A stretch of 64,000 nucleotides of DNA from contig JAFQBA010000006.1 in the NCBI GenBank assembly GCA_017416845.1, positions 1 to 64,000 on the forward strand, given 5' to 3'. Of this stretch, positions 33,867 through 44,360 are shown in pieces. Source of the DNA: Clostridia bacterium. GTDB lineage: Bacteria; Bacillota; Clostridia; UMGS1810. A program made the translations under genes and the position numbers. Numbering within the stretch: the first letter of the stretch is position 1; every line of letters begins with the position of its first letter. The notes under the pieces are model-generated. The model was not told the DNA's origin and did no database searches. It worked only from the letters and a program-made list of their open reading frames with translations.

Positions 33867-34886
33867 TTACATATTATTTTTCCTGAGTTGTCCGCACGAA
33901 GCATTAATATCCGATCCAAGTTCTCGTCTGACCGTCGCTGTTATGCCCTTCTTCTCGAGCGTTTCACAAAATACCTTTACAGTATGAGGATCCGGTTTTT
34001 CAAAATTATTCTCGTCGACATTATTAACAGGTATCACATTAACATGGCACATAATACCTTTTAACAACCTTATTAGTTGTTCTGCATTTTGCGTAGAATC
34101 GTTAACGTTCTTAATAATCGCATATTCAAAACTAATGCGTCTTCCACATTCATGCTGGTAATGACGACAAGCATCTATAAGCTCTTCTATACAAAATGAA
34201 TTATTAACAGGCATAATTGAGCTTCTGGATTCATTAGATGTTGCATGAAGCGAAATTGACAAAGTTATCGGAAGCTTATGTTTTGCAAGTTCATAAATAT
34301 TTGGCACTATCCCACATGTTGAAAGCGAAATATGCCTGTATCCAATGTTAAGACCCTTTTCATCATTTACATTATAAAGAAAGCGTAATACATTATCCAA
34401 ATTTGCCAGCGGTTCTCCTATTCCCATCATAACAATATTTGAAATTCTTTCTCCAATGTCTTTTTGGGCAAAAATTACTTGTTCAAGAATTTCCCCTGCC
34501 GATAAACTTCTTACAAGCCCTCCAATGGTTGATGCACAAAACTTGCATCCCATAGCGCACCCAACCTGAGAAGAAATACAAACAGTTATTCCATGTTTAT
34601 AATACATGACAACGGTTTCAACCATATTTCCATCATAAAGTGCAAACAGATACTTTTTTGTACCATCGATTGAAGACTCAAGCTTTTTTACAATTTTCAA
34701 ACCATATACATAGTAATCTTCAGCAAGTTTATCTTTTAAACTTTTAGGAATATTATGCATTTCTTCATAAGAGGATACTCCCTTAGTCAACCAATCAAAT
34801 ATCTGATTTGCTCTGAATTTTTTTTCACCAAGAGAAACAATTACACTTTCGAGTTCATCGTATGTCAAATCTCTTAGATTCTTCAT
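33867..34886 (-). CDS. rlmN: Dual-specificity 23S rRNA/tRNA m2A methyltransferase RlmN
   Basis: This radical SAM enzyme methylates A2503 of 23S rRNA and A37 of certain tRNAs. The 339 residues contain the cluster motif CAMGCKFCAS at about 103-112, GEPLANLDNV, and the C-terminal methyl-carrying Cys in INASCGQL. It overlaps rsmB by 4 bases (ATGA). Confidence 0.96.
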   Translation of the reverse strand: MKNLRDLTYDELESVIVSLGEKKFRANQIFDWLTKGVSSYEEMHNIPKSLKDKLAEDYYVYGLKIVKKLESSIDGTKKYLFALYDGNMVETVVMYYKHGITVCISSQVGCAMGCKFCASTIGGLVRSLSAGEILEQVIFAQKDIGERISNIVMMGIGEPLANLDNVLRFLYNVNDEKGLNIGYRHISLSTCGIVPNIYELAKHKLPITLSISLHATSNESRSSIMPVNNSFCIEELIDACRHYQHECGRRISFEYAIIKNVNDSTQNAEQLIRLLKGIMCHVNVIPVNNVDENNFEKPDPHTVKVFCETLEKKGITATVRRELGSDINASCGQLRKNNM

Positions 34887-36208
34887 TTAATTTCACGCTC
34901 TTTCTTAAGTCTGCACACGAAAAATCCATCTGTAGAATCTATGTGTGGATAAAAGGTTTTATAATAAATATCACCGTCAAAGGGATAAGGCGAAAATTCG
35001 TCATGATATTCCAAAAAATTCTCAATAACATTTTCATTTTCTACCGGATCAATTGTACAAGTGGAATAAACAAGAGTTCCACCATCTTTTAGATAGAAGG
35101 AGGCATTATTTAGAATGCTCGTCCCAAGTTTGGCAAGTGAATATATATCATCCTCCGTACGCGAATACTTTATATCAGGTTTTTTTCTGATAATACCAAA
35201 TCCTGAACAAGGAACATCACATAGAATTTTATCTGCAAAATCAATATATTCTTCTTTAAGAACAGTGGCATCCGATAAAACAGGTTCAACTATATCAATC
35301 CCGTACCTGTCACAATTATCATTTATTAGTTTTAACTTGTGAGCATATATATCACAAGCTATTATTCGCCCTTTATTTCCCATAATTTCAGCCATAAAGA
35401 GAGATTTACCTCCGGGAGCTGCACACATATCAATAACAGTATCTCCCGACTTCGGAAAAAGCAAATACGACGCAAGTGATGCAGCCGGATCCTGAATATA
35501 AAACTCATTATTTCTGAATGTTTTTAATGAATTTAAATCACCTATATTACCCACATTAAAACAATAATCAAAATCAGGCATAAAATCAAATTTAACCGGA
35601 AACGCTTTAACTCCATCAGATTCAAGATGCGAAATAATTGTTTCACAATCAATATCAATCTTTCTTCTTATGCATAAATCTGATTTTTTATTTAAAGCAG
35701 TTGCAAGTTCGCGTGTAAAATCCACGCCAAAAAAGCCTATCCATCTATTAATCAGCCACAATGGAAAAGACAATGCAATACTCATTCCTTCTGCTGATTT
35801 ACAGTTAATAGATTGGATATCATTAATACTTACAGCTCTGAGAACTGCGTTAACATAACCCGAAAGTCTTGAAACAGACGATTTTTTAATTATTTTTACG
35901 CACTCATTAACAGCTGCAGATACCGGAATCTTATCCATATATAAAATTTGATATACACCGCATCTCAGCACAGACAAAACAAAAGGTGCAATTTTGTTAA
36001 GCCGTACGTCCGAGTGCTTTGAAATAACGTAATCTATTGTTAAACGATGCTTAACAACACCATTTACCAGCTGTCCGATAAATCTTAAATCAACATCATT
36101 AAAAACATTTTCCGCTCTTAATTTATTCATTTCTATATTGATAAAAGCATCATTTTTATCAATATTCATCAACATTTTAACAGCTCTTTTTCTAGGTGAT
36201 TCAGGCAT
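34883..36208 (-). CDS. rsmB: 16S rRNA m5C967 methyltransferase RsmB
   Basis: The 441 residues combine an N-terminal NusB-like RNA-binding domain (about 1-130) with a SAM methyltransferase (about 230-440): AAPGGKSLFMAE for SAM binding, DVPCSGFGI with one catalytic Cys and VYSTCTIDPVENE with the second. AGGAG precedes the ATG; its first base overlaps the stop of the upstream metallopeptidase gene. Confidence 0.95.
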   Translation of the reverse strand: MPESPRKRAVKMLMNIDKNDAFINIEMNKLRAENVFNDVDLRFIGQLVNGVVKHRLTIDYVISKHSDVRLNKIAPFVLSVLRCGVYQILYMDKIPVSAAVNECVKIIKKSSVSRLSGYVNAVLRAVSINDIQSINCKSAEGMSIALSFPLWLINRWIGFFGVDFTRELATALNKKSDLCIRRKIDIDCETIISHLESDGVKAFPVKFDFMPDFDYCFNVGNIGDLNSLKTFRNNEFYIQDPAASLASYLLFPKSGDTVIDMCAAPGGKSLFMAEIMGNKGRIIACDIYAHKLKLINDNCDRYGIDIVEPVLSDATVLKEEYIDFADKILCDVPCSGFGIIRKKPDIKYSRTEDDIYSLAKLGTSILNNASFYLKDGGTLVYSTCTIDPVENENVIENFLEYHDEFSPYPFDGDIYYKTFYPHIDSTDGFFVCRLKKEREIK

Positions 36209-36903
36209 TATCTTCTCCTGTTATTTGCAATAATAATAAATCTGAGAAGTTGCATTAGCGAGGTAAGAGCTGATGCAACATAAGTAAGTGCAGCGGCTGA
36301 TAATACTTTGCGAGCACCTTTCATTTCGTCTTCATATAAGTAATTTTCGCATGAAAGAATCGCCAAAGCACGTCTGCTTGCATCAAATTCAACAGGTAGT
36401 GTAATCAACTGAAAAAGAACCACAGCTGCAAAAAGAACAATACCAACGTAAACAAGATTTGTTGTTGCCAAAACAAAGCCCAATATTATGAGCGGAACAG
36501 CTAATGTTGAAGATATGCGAACAACCGGAAAAACGGCGTGTCTGATTTTAAGTGGAGTATATCCATATGCATGTTGTATAGCATGACCACATTCATGAGC
36601 AGCAACACCAAGAGCAGCGATTGAAGTGGATGAAAAAACTGAATCAGAAAGGCGAAGGACCTTTTTCTTGGGATCATAATGATCTGTAAGATTACCGCGC
36701 GTTCTTTCTATTGGAATATAATTTAGTCCATTTCTATCAAGAATTCTCCTTGCAACATCAAATCCGGTTATATTGCGATGATTTCTGACAGAATTATATT
36801 TGCCAAATGTTGATGAAACTTTCATTTGAGCAAATAGTGAAAGTAAAATTGCAGGCAACACTAAAATAATATATAATGAATCAATACCGTAAAAGTATGG
36901 CAT
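36208..36903 (-). CDS. Membrane neutral zinc metallopeptidase (YugP type)
   Basis: The 231-residue membrane protein has an N-terminal helix (about 8-26), the zinc site HECGHAIQH at about 102-110 and three further hydrophobic segments. It belongs to the Peptidase membrane zinc metallopeptidase (DUF2268-like/YugP) group found in the fmt-rsmB cluster of many Firmicutes. Substrates are unknown; intramembrane or membrane-near proteolysis is inferred from the motif and topology. Confidence 0.9.
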   Translation of the reverse strand: MPYFYGIDSLYIILVLPAILLSLFAQMKVSSTFGKYNSVRNHRNITGFDVARRILDRNGLNYIPIERTRGNLTDHYDPKKKVLRLSDSVFSSTSIAALGVAAHECGHAIQHAYGYTPLKIRHAVFPVVRISSTLAVPLIILGFVLATTNLVYVGIVLFAAVVLFQLITLPVEFDASRRALAILSCENYLYEDEMKGARKVLSAAALTYVASALTSLMQLLRFIIIANNRRR

Positions 36904-36907
36904 AATA

Positions 36908-37843
36908 TCACTCTCCTAAACATGAATTAACCAAAATATCATTTCCAATCAAAAATTCAGAAACTTTCATCATCTTTTTCCCTTCAATTTGGATAGAAAG
37001 AATTTCTAATACCGAATTATCACCGCAAGAAACAAAAAAAGAATCTTTAGTAACTTCAATTATCGTTCCGGGATTCACGGATGATGTTTTTGAAGAGACT
37101 GATGATGTTCCAATCTTCATGATTTTTCCGGAATATGTTGTAAAAGCCTTTGGTATCGGAAACAAACCTCTAATAAGGTTATGAATATCTCTTGCTGATT
37201 TCGTCCAGTCAATCGTTGCGGTTTCTTTGGTAATCATATGAGCATAACACGCCATGGAATCATCTTGTTTTTCAGGATTATAAATTCCGGACTGAAGTGC
37301 CGAGAGCGTTTTAACAATAAGCTCTGCTCCAACCTGGGCAAGTTTGTCATGAACTGTTTTGTAATTATCCTCATCAGTTATTTCAACTTCTGATTTCAAA
37401 AGCATATCTCCAGTGTCAAGTCCTTTTTCCATATACATAGTGGTAACACCGGTAACTGTCTCGCCTTCAATAATTGAACGTTGTATCGGTGCAGCACCAC
37501 GATATTTTGGTAAAAGGGATGCATGTACATTCACACATCCGTATTTTGGATAATTCAATATATATTCAGGCAAAATTTTTCCGTATGCAACAACAACGAT
37601 TATATCAGGATTTATTTTTTTTAACACATCTCCAAAATAATCCTCTTTAATATTCTCCGGTGTATAAATCTCTGTATCCATAGTCACAGCCGCCTCATAT
37701 ACGGGAGTATGAGTCATTTTATGACCTCTTCCTTTCGGCTTATCAGGCATAGTAACTACCGCTACAATCTCATGGCCGGCTTCTTTAAGTGCAATTAATG
37801 AGGAAACAGCAAAATCAGGAGTTCCCATAAACATAATTCTCAT
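36908..37843 (-). CDS. fmt: Methionyl-tRNA formyltransferase
   Basis: It formylates initiator Met-tRNA using 10-formyl-THF, which Fhs (47.7-49.4 kb) can supply. The 311 residues start MRIMFMGTPDFAV, contain VVAYGKILPEYIL and the active-site block NVHASLLPKYRGAAPIQR with Asn, His and later Asp (KGLDTGDML), and end in the tRNA-binding OB domain. It starts immediately after the def stop codon. Confidence 0.97.
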   Translation of the reverse strand: MRIMFMGTPDFAVSSLIALKEAGHEIVAVVTMPDKPKGRGHKMTHTPVYEAAVTMDTEIYTPENIKEDYFGDVLKKINPDIIVVVAYGKILPEYILNYPKYGCVNVHASLLPKYRGAAPIQRSIIEGETVTGVTTMYMEKGLDTGDMLLKSEVEITDEDNYKTVHDKLAQVGAELIVKTLSALQSGIYNPEKQDDSMACYAHMITKETATIDWTKSARDIHNLIRGLFPIPKAFTTYSGKIMKIGTSSVSSKTSSVNPGTIIEVTKDSFFVSCGDNSVLEILSIQIEGKKMMKVSEFLIGNDILVNSCLGE

Positions 37844-38302
37844 TTATTCATCATCCTCTAAATACTCAGTTACTTTATCAACAAAAACAATCCCGCTGAG
37901 ATGATCTATTTCATGACAAAATGCACGAGCCAAAAGTCCCTCACCGGTATATTCACACTCATCACCGTTCCTGTCAACAGCTCTGACTGTTACTTTATTT
38001 GGTCTTGTAACCTTACCATATTTCCCGGGAACACTGAGACACCCTTCATTATCAGTCTGTTCACCATCACATGAAACGATTTCCGGATTTATAAGTTCTA
38101 TAATTCCATCTCCTATATCAACCACAGCTATTCTTTTTAAAACACCAACCTGTGGAGCAGCGAGTCCAACACCATTTGCATCATATAATGTATCTGCCAT
38201 GTCATCAAGAAGTGTAATAATACGCTCATCAATAACATCAACACTTCTGCATTTCTTTCTTAGAACTTCATCTCCGAGTTTTCTTATATTTCTTATAGCC
38301 AT
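37844..38302 (-). CDS. def: Peptide deformylase
   Basis: It removes the formyl group from nascent proteins. The 152-residue protein has all three metal motifs: [18 protein letters not shown] with the Cys ligand, and CHEIDHLSG with the two His and catalytic Glu. The open frame begins at a TTG at 38308, but GGAGG sits too close to it; the ATG at 38302 at 8-base spacing is the better start ([12 protein letters not shown]). Confidence 0.97.
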   Translation of the reverse strand: MAIRNIRKLGDEVLRKKCRSVDVIDERIITLLDDMADTLYDANGVGLAAPQVGVLKRIAVVDIGDGIIELINPEIVSCDGEQTDNEGCLSVPGKYGKVTRPNKVTVRAVDRNGDECEYTGEGLLARAFCHEIDHLSGIVFVDKVTEYLEDDE

Positions 38303-38322
38303 GTCCAAGACCTCCGTTTTAG

Positions 38323-40776
38323 TTAATATGAATTAACAGGGTTTACATCAATCATTATTGATACATTATTGTTGTGAAGATACTTTTGATATATACTGTG
38401 CAAAGTATTATAAAACTCTTTTTTGTACGGTGTTTTAATTATGAATCTGTATCTGTATTTTCCATTAATTCTGAAAAGCGGAGATTCAGATACATTAAAA
38501 ATCTCTCCGACAAAAGTGTTTTTGTCAACAACAGAATTTAAATCTTTATAAAACTTATCGCATATTGTTTTACACTCCGACTTATTATTCCCGCTAAACT
38601 GTATTTTAATAAACTCAGTAAACGGAGGATACATAAGCAATCTTCGCACTATGATTTCTTCTTCGTAAAAAGACTTATAGTCCTGATTGCCGCTTAATAC
38701 TATGGTATCATCCTCAGGATTATATGTTTGTATAATTGCCTTCCCCTGTTTTTTGGCTCTTCCTGCTCTCCCTATAACTTGTGTAATTAAATCAAAAGTA
38801 CGTTCCTGAGCTCGGTAATCATCAAGATTTAAACTCATGTCAGCAGCAATAATACCAACAAGAGTTACATTATCGAAATCAAGTCCTTTAGTAATCATCT
38901 GTGTTCCAACTAAAATATCTGCATCACCATTTTTAAAATGAGTAAGGATATTTTCATGACCGAATCTGCCTGAAGTTGTATCGGCATCCATACGTAATAT
39001 CTTTTTTTGCGGATAAATTTTCGATAGTTCATCAACAACTTTTTCTGTGCCTATTCCAAAAAATCGTATGTGTTTTCCATTACATTCAGGACATGTCTTT
39101 TTTACCGATGTTTTATAATCGCAATAATGACACACCATCTTATTTATAGATTTATGGTAGGTTAACGAAACACTACATGTAGGACATTTCATAGCAAATC
39201 CACAATCTCTACATGAAACAAAACCGGAAAATCCTCTTCTGTTTAAAAACAGAATAATCTGCTCTTTTTTTGATAGCGCTACATCCATTGCATTTTTAAG
39301 CTTCGAACTGAAAATACTCAAATTCCCATCAGCAAGCTCATTACGCATATCAGCAATCTCTACACTGGGGAGAGGAGCTTTATTTACTCTTTCAGGAAGT
39401 TCAAGCAGCTTAAAAGAATTTGTTTTTGCCTTATAATAGCTATCAACAGAAGGTGTAGCACTTGCAAGAACAAGACATCCGTTTTCACGACTTGTAATAA
39501 ATCTCGCAATCTCAATAGCATTATATCGAGGTGACATTTCCGATTTATATGTTGATTCATGCTCTTCATCGATAATTATCAAACCGATTTTTTTAAAGGG
39601 TGCAAAAACAGCACTTCTTGCACCAACAACAATTTTAACTTCACCGGACTTTATTTTATTCCACTCTACAAATCTTTGCTTAAGTGTAAGTTTGCTGTGA
39701 AGTACTGCAACATTATCACCAAATCTACCAAAGATCTGTCCAATCATTTGCGGAGTTAGCGATATTTCAGGAACCAATAAAATAGAATCAAGATTCTTTG
39801 ACAATGCTTTCTCCAATAAAGACAAATAAATTTCAGTCTTGCCGCTTCCTGTCACTCCATGAATCAAATACGAATGCTTATTTCCCGAATCCAGTCCTTC
39901 GGAAATAGTTTTTAAAACTTCTTTTTGACGAAATGTAAGAACAGGTTTAGGTTTTATATATGATTCATCAAATGAAATATATGAATCATTACATACAACA
40001 GTTTTATACGAAACCAATCCTTTTTCAACCAACGCATCAACAGTAGCCTTTGATGTTTCTGCGTATACAAGAAGCTCTGATAATTCAATATCATAATTAT
40101 CACATAAAACTTCCAAAACACGAGCTCGTGCAGGTGCACGATTTTCAATTGAATCAATTATATTATAAACATCATTTCTCTCAGCAAGAAGCTGCACAAA
40201 TATCTTTTTACTGTCTGAAACACTTTCGGTTTCTTTTAAAGATATGGAAATATATCCTTTTGATTCTAATTTTTTTAAAGCAGAGGCAAGATTCATTTTG
40301 CCGACTTCAAGCTTTAAAGCTTCTTCGCTCATGGTACCATAGGCAAGTAAACAGCTGACTATTTTATCGGCAACTTTAGATTTTGAAGTATACTTTTTTA
40401 ATTCAGCAAAATCACAATTTGATAATGTAATCGAATTCGAGAACTTCATATTCAATCCTGCAGGTACAAAACACTTTACAGCGGAAATATAGCTGCAAAA
40501 ATACCTGTGTCTCATAAACTCCATTAGTTCAACATCAACAGGTGTGAAATAGGAAATCTTAGAAATTACATCAGAAATCATTTTTAATTCACAATTATAA
40601 TCAGTTTTATCACACACGTATAAAACATAAGCTTCTTTCGTTCTGTTACCCTTACCAAAAGGAACTTTTACTCTCGTCCCCACTTTTACATCAGGTTCAA
40701 AATTAATAGGAATTAAATAATCATAGAGACGGTCTGTTGAAAGTGTGTTAGCATTAAGTATTACTCTTGCAATCAA
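38323..40776 (-). CDS. priA: Primosomal protein N' (PriA helicase)
   Basis: PriA restarts stalled replication forks by reloading DnaB-type helicase. The 817 residues show the N-terminal 3'-end-binding domain, a winged-helix stretch, the helicase P-loop [18 protein letters not shown], an eight-Cys zinc region ([13 protein letters not shown] ... CHYC ... CPEC) within the second helicase lobe, and QVIGRAGR (motif VI). The start is TTG at 40776 with AGGAGG seven bases upstream. Confidence 0.96.
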   Translation of the reverse strand: MIARVILNANTLSTDRLYDYLIPINFEPDVKVGTRVKVPFGKGNRTKEAYVLYVCDKTDYNCELKMISDVISKISYFTPVDVELMEFMRHRYFCSYISAVKCFVPAGLNMKFSNSITLSNCDFAELKKYTSKSKVADKIVSCLLAYGTMSEEALKLEVGKMNLASALKKLESKGYISISLKETESVSDSKKIFVQLLAERNDVYNIIDSIENRAPARARVLEVLCDNYDIELSELLVYAETSKATVDALVEKGLVSYKTVVCNDSYISFDESYIKPKPVLTFRQKEVLKTISEGLDSGNKHSYLIHGVTGSGKTEIYLSLLEKALSKNLDSILLVPEISLTPQMIGQIFGRFGDNVAVLHSKLTLKQRFVEWNKIKSGEVKIVVGARSAVFAPFKKIGLIIIDEEHESTYKSEMSPRYNAIEIARFITSRENGCLVLASATPSVDSYYKAKTNSFKLLELPERVNKAPLPSVEIADMRNELADGNLSIFSSKLKNAMDVALSKKEQIILFLNRRGFSGFVSCRDCGFAMKCPTCSVSLTYHKSINKMVCHYCDYKTSVKKTCPECNGKHIRFFGIGTEKVVDELSKIYPQKKILRMDADTTSGRFGHENILTHFKNGDADILVGTQMITKGLDFDNVTLVGIIAADMSLNLDDYRAQERTFDLITQVIGRAGRAKKQGKAIIQTYNPEDDTIVLSGNQDYKSFYEEEIIVRRLLMYPPFTEFIKIQFSGNNKSECKTICDKFYKDLNSVVDKNTFVGEIFNVSESPLFRINGKYRYRFIIKTPYKKEFYNTLHSIYQKYLHNNNVSIMIDVNPVNSY

Positions 40777-40811
40777 GTCCGTCCCTCCTAATTTATTAAC
40801 AATGATTAATT

Positions 40812-41153
40812 TTATGCTTCTGTAGATTCATCACTTGAAGATAATACATTATCTATTGATGCCTCTAATGATACAGTATCTGAATATGCATTAGCCAGAT
40901 TTTCTTCAAGTATATGGTTCATGATTGTATCATCATCTGAAAATTCCTGAACTTTTTCAGCCTTCTTAAAATTAATTTTATTCTCATAAATTTCGTGTAA
41001 AGCAATAGTTACCGGTTTATCGGATTTACACTCAGTAAAAGTAACTTTGGTTTGATTTATCTCACGAGCACGCTTTGCGGTTGCTACAACCAAAGTATAT
41101 TTGCTGGAAATGTTTTTTGCTTTCATAATTTCATTAATTGATGGATAAATCAT
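40812..41153 (-). CDS. rpoZ: RNA polymerase omega subunit
   Basis: The 113 residues begin [22 protein letters not shown], followed by VATAKRAREI, the conserved omega core that supports beta-prime folding. The C-terminal third is an acidic, low-complexity tail, longer than in Bacillus omega (67 residues). ATGA overlap with gmk, the standard gmk-rpoZ pair. Confidence 0.92.
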   Translation of the reverse strand: MIYPSINEIMKAKNISSKYTLVVATAKRAREINQTKVTFTECKSDKPVTIALHEIYENKINFKKAEKVQEFSDDDTIMNHILEENLANAYSDTVSLEASIDNVLSSSDESTEA

Positions 41154-41764
41154 TTTTTTAACACCTCTAAAATAGTATTTTTATTATTATTTGTTTTAAG
41201 ACGCTGTGATTCTATAATATATCTAAACTTCTCAACAGCATCATCTAATACGTCATTAATAATTATATAATCATAGTTCTCCGCTAAAGGCAATTCTCTG
41301 GAAGCAGTTTCAAAGCGATTTTGAACACTTTCGGGAGTTTCTGTTCCTCTTCCCATAAGTCGGGATTTCAATTCAGAAAGCGAAGGTGGAAGAATGAAAA
41401 TTGAAACAGCATCTGGATACATACGTTTTACATTTAACGCACCTTTGGTTTCTATCTCCAAAATAACATCTTTTCCACTTTCAAGCAAATCAAAAACAGC
41501 TTTTTTGGGAGTTCCGTATAAATTACCGCAAAACTCTGCCCATTCAAAAAATTCATCATTTTTTATCATTTGATTAAATTCATCTTCTGTTTTAAAGAAG
41601 TAATTTATCCCGTCTATTTCTGTAGGACGCGGAGCGCGAGTAGTTGCAGAAACGGAGTACTTGATATTTTTATCATCATATTTTTGATTAAAAGAGGATA
41701 GAATTGTCCCCTTCCCTGTTCCCGATGGACCGGAAAACACAAACAAAATTCCTTTATCAGTCAT
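41150..41764 (-). CDS. gmk: Guanylate kinase
   Basis: It converts GMP to GDP, following GuaA in the pathway. The 204 residues show the P-loop [30 protein letters not shown] (GMP-binding), and [13 protein letters not shown]. It overlaps remA by 8 bases and rpoZ by 4. Confidence 0.96.
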   Translation of the reverse strand: MTDKGILFVFSGPSGTGKGTILSSFNQKYDDKNIKYSVSATTRAPRPTEIDGINYFFKTEDEFNQMIKNDEFFEWAEFCGNLYGTPKKAVFDLLESGKDVILEIETKGALNVKRMYPDAVSIFILPPSLSELKSRLMGRGTETPESVQNRFETASRELPLAENYDYIIINDVLDDAVEKFRYIIESQRLKTNNNKNTILEVLKK

Positions 41765-42029
41765 CTACTTTGTCCTCCTCGGGTGATACTACTTCATCTT
41801 TACTTAATCTTGAAGCAACAGTTTCTGTTTGGACTGCCGATAGAATAATATGATCACTGTCACAAATGATAACAGACCTTGTTCGTCTTCCGTAAGTTGC
41901 ATCAATAAGCATTCCCCGTTCTCTTGCCTCTGTAATAATCCTTTTTACAGGAGCTGATTCCGGACTGATTACCGCAACCATTCTGCCAGCAGAAACAATA
42001 TTACCAAACCCGATATTAATTAATTTCAT
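41757..42029 (-). CDS. DUF370/RemA-type regulator
   Basis: The 90-residue protein belongs to the RemA (DUF370) family, DNA-binding activators of biofilm matrix and osmoprotection genes in Bacillus. [20 protein letters not shown] and [20 protein letters not shown] are the conserved blocks. Position between yicC and gmk is conserved in Firmicutes. GAGGG lies nine bases upstream of the ATG. Confidence 0.92.
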   Translation of the reverse strand: MKLINIGFGNIVSAGRMVAVISPESAPVKRIITEARERGMLIDATYGRRTRSVIICDSDHIILSAVQTETVASRLSKDEVVSPEEDKVDD

Positions 42030-42043
42030 ATGTGTGCACCCTC

Positions 42044-42922
42044 TTATTCAATATTCTGCACTTGTTCCCTCAATTTTTCTATTTCAGATTTGAGTTCAAC
42101 AACAGATTTACCAATTATGAAATCATTGCATTTCGAACCCATTGTGTTTGCTTCACGATTAAGCTCCTGAATTATGAAATCAAGCTTTCTGCCAACAGGA
42201 ACATCAGAAACAAGAAGATGTGAATATTCTTTGAGATGACTTTCAAATCTAATTATCTCTTCAGTTATATTCACTTTGTCAGCAAAAATACCAACTTCTG
42301 TTAGTAGTCGTGTTTCGTCAACTTCTACACCACTTAATATTTCAGAAATGCGTTCCTTCATTTTCTTTTTATATTCTTCCACAGTTTCAGGTGACCGATT
42401 CTTAATTGTCTCCAAAATAGCTTTAACGCTGCTTATGCACTCATCAAAGAACCTTTTCAACCTTTCACCTTCACGTTGTCTGTTTTGTGATAAATCACTA
42501 AGAGCCTCTTCAATAACAATTTTAGCGTCATTTGCTATAGCTTCTTTATCTTGTTCTTGTTTTTCTATGGTATAAACATCCGGGAGACGTATAAATGTAG
42601 AAACCTTAACATCATTTTCAACATCTGCAAGTTCTCCCAATCTTTGAATTGCATCCTTAAATCCAAGAACAACCTCTTCGTTGAGAGATACCTTAATCTC
42701 CTCGTTTCCGACAGTTTCAATCTGAACAAAAACATCAACCTTACCACGACTGAGTATACTTGAAACACATTCTCTCACAACTTCTTCAAGAAAAGAATAT
42801 TGCTTGTACACCTTTGTATTAAGGTCAAGATATCTGTTGTTAACAGATTTGATTTCTATGCTGATTTTATAATTATCAAAAAGCTTTTCTGCTCTTCCGT
42901 ATCCGGTCATACTTTTTATCAT
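42044..42922 (-). CDS. YicC family endoribonuclease
   Basis: YicC proteins are stress-linked endoribonucleases. The protein of 292 residues starts [12 protein letters not shown] and ends in the DUF1732 domain with [11 protein letters not shown], both diagnostic. The frame is open upstream to 42988, but the ATG at 42922 with GGGAGA matches the family start. It begins the remA-gmk-rpoZ block and has a good promoter. Confidence 0.93.
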   Translation of the reverse strand: MIKSMTGYGRAEKLFDNYKISIEIKSVNNRYLDLNTKVYKQYSFLEEVVRECVSSILSRGKVDVFVQIETVGNEEIKVSLNEEVVLGFKDAIQRLGELADVENDVKVSTFIRLPDVYTIEKQEQDKEAIANDAKIVIEEALSDLSQNRQREGERLKRFFDECISSVKAILETIKNRSPETVEEYKKKMKERISEILSGVEVDETRLLTEVGIFADKVNITEEIIRFESHLKEYSHLLVSDVPVGRKLDFIIQELNREANTMGSKCNDFIIGKSVVELKSEIEKLREQVQNIE

Positions 42923-42959
42923 AGCTAAAATTCTCCCGTATAATAAATTTTTACATTTT

Positions 42960-42988
42960 ATTATAACAAATATATTATAAAAATACAA
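42960..42988 (-). promoter_or_regulatory. Promoter of the yicC-remA-gmk-rpoZ block
   Basis: TTGTAT (42983-42988) and a perfect TATAAT (42960-42965) are separated by 17 bases, 37 bases before the yicC ATG. It divides the long minus-strand array into at least two transcription units. Confidence 0.6.
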
Positions 42989-43013
42989 TATCTTTTTTGA
43001 ATAAATTTAATTT

Positions 43014-43955
43014 TTAATCAAATTTTTTTAATGCTTTTCCATTTAAATAATCAAACTTATCCCCCTGGCGAATATTCCTGATTTCTAATTCACTATCAAT
43101 ATTATCTTTAATCTTCCACCAACTTGTACCATAATTGCAAAAAACGGTGTGTTCTTCTTTAGCACGACCAATAAGACGCTGAATAACAATATCCGGAGAT
43201 AAATACTGAATAAAAGAAATTGCCTTATCCACATAATCGAAGTATGATCCCATATCAAATTCTCCGTTTTCATACATTTTTGCAAGAGGAGTATTTTTTA
43301 CAATATACAAACTATGTAATTTAACTTGTGTTATTCCGAGCGATGAAATAAACTTCGCACATTCTACAACATCTACGTTATCATCCCAAGGAAGATTCAG
43401 TATGACATGCGAACAAATATCAAAACCATATTTTTTTATCTTAAGAACTGCATCGATGAATTCAGCTAATGTATGACCACGATTAATCTTTAAAAGGGTT
43501 TTATAATTCACACTTTGAAGACCCAATTCGATGCAAACATCGTATCCGTTACACTCAGAAAATTCCTTAAGAAATTTAAGGTATGAATCTCTAATGCAAT
43601 CCGGTCGTGTTGAAATATAAACAGCGCACACTCCGTTGTGGGAAGACTCCATGATAATTCTTTTGAATTCGTCAAGAGACATGTATGTATTTGTAAAATT
43701 TTGAAAATAAATTATGAATTTTTCAGCCTTATATTTCTTACCAATAAAATCAATATTCTGTCTTATTTGTTCTTTAACCGGTAAATCAGAAGGAAGATTC
43801 TCGAAAGCAGCACCAACATCTCCGCAAAAAATGCATCCGCCACACCCAACATTACCATCACGATTCGGACAGGTTATGGGTAGATTGACAGGAATCTTAT
43901 AAACCTTTTCACCATATTTGTTTTTTAGATATTCTGAAAATGTTTTATATCTCAT
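43014..43955 (-). CDS. TIGR01212 family radical SAM protein (YtqA-like)
   Basis: The 313 residues carry an Elp3-like radical SAM domain; the cluster motif has the long spacing typical of this family, with Cys residues in CPNRDGNVGCGGCIFC at about 29-44. GLQSVNYKTL and HVILNLPWDD follow. The function is not established; some YtqA-family members have been linked to tRNA modification, which I regard as tentative. AAGGAG precedes the ATG, 3 bases after the small membrane gene. Confidence 0.88.
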   Translation of the reverse strand: MRYKTFSEYLKNKYGEKVYKIPVNLPITCPNRDGNVGCGGCIFCGDVGAAFENLPSDLPVKEQIRQNIDFIGKKYKAEKFIIYFQNFTNTYMSLDEFKRIIMESSHNGVCAVYISTRPDCIRDSYLKFLKEFSECNGYDVCIELGLQSVNYKTLLKINRGHTLAEFIDAVLKIKKYGFDICSHVILNLPWDDNVDVVECAKFISSLGITQVKLHSLYIVKNTPLAKMYENGEFDMGSYFDYVDKAISFIQYLSPDIVIQRLIGRAKEEHTVFCNYGTSWWKIKDNIDSELEIRNIRQGDKFDYLNGKALKKFD

Positions 43956-43958
43956 GTT

Positions 43959-44303
43959 CTACTCCTTCGCTTTCATATAAAGATCATAAGTGGTATAATA
44001 TACAAACGAATAGTCATTACAAATTTTTTGTGAAATTTCTTCGGTATCATCATCAGAACCCATATCGACAATAATTATATCGGGTATATAGCCTCCGTAC
44101 GAATTAGTAAGACATTTTAAAATAATTGCCCTTACAGTTGCCTCGAGGCTTTCTGCAGAATTTTTAACCTTGATTACAATTGCAATATCCTCGGAATTAT
44201 ACTTTTTTTCTGTAACAAATTCACCATATAAATCTTTTATAAAATGAAACAATCCGTATATAACAAAAAAAGTTAACAAAGACTTAAATATAATCATTAT
44301 CAT
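43959..44303 (-). CDS. Small membrane-anchored protein with glycosyltransferase-like N-lobe
   Basis: The 114-residue protein has one N-terminal membrane helix (about 3-20) followed by a short alpha/beta domain, IAIVIKVKNSAESLEATVRAII and PDIIIVDMGSDDDTEEIS, that resembles the first half of GT-A glycosyltransferases (nucleotide-binding strand plus a D-x-S-D-like loop). The catalytic second half is absent, so it is not a working transferase by itself. The ATG at 44303 has GGAGAGG eight bases upstream; that ribosome site is inside a hairpin. It lies between metK and the YtqA-like gene. Confidence 0.65.
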   Translation of the reverse strand: MIMIIFKSLLTFFVIYGLFHFIKDLYGEFVTEKKYNSEDIAIVIKVKNSAESLEATVRAIILKCLTNSYGGYIPDIIIVDMGSDDDTEEISQKICNDYSFVYYTTYDLYMKAKE

Positions 44304-44311
44304 AACAAACA

Positions 44312-44339
44312 CCTCTCCGCAATATAATATGCGAAGAGG
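44312..44339 (-). promoter_or_regulatory. Hairpin burying the ribosome binding site of the gene downstream of metK
   Basis: On the minus strand CCTCTTCGCA pairs with TGCGGAGAGG (10 bp, one G-T), loop of 8. The GGAGAGG on the 3' arm is the ribosome site for the ATG at 44303. No T tract follows, so it is not a normal terminator. It may limit translation or stabilise the metK message end. Confidence 0.55.
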
Positions 44340-44360
44340 CTATTTGATGTCACTGTTATC

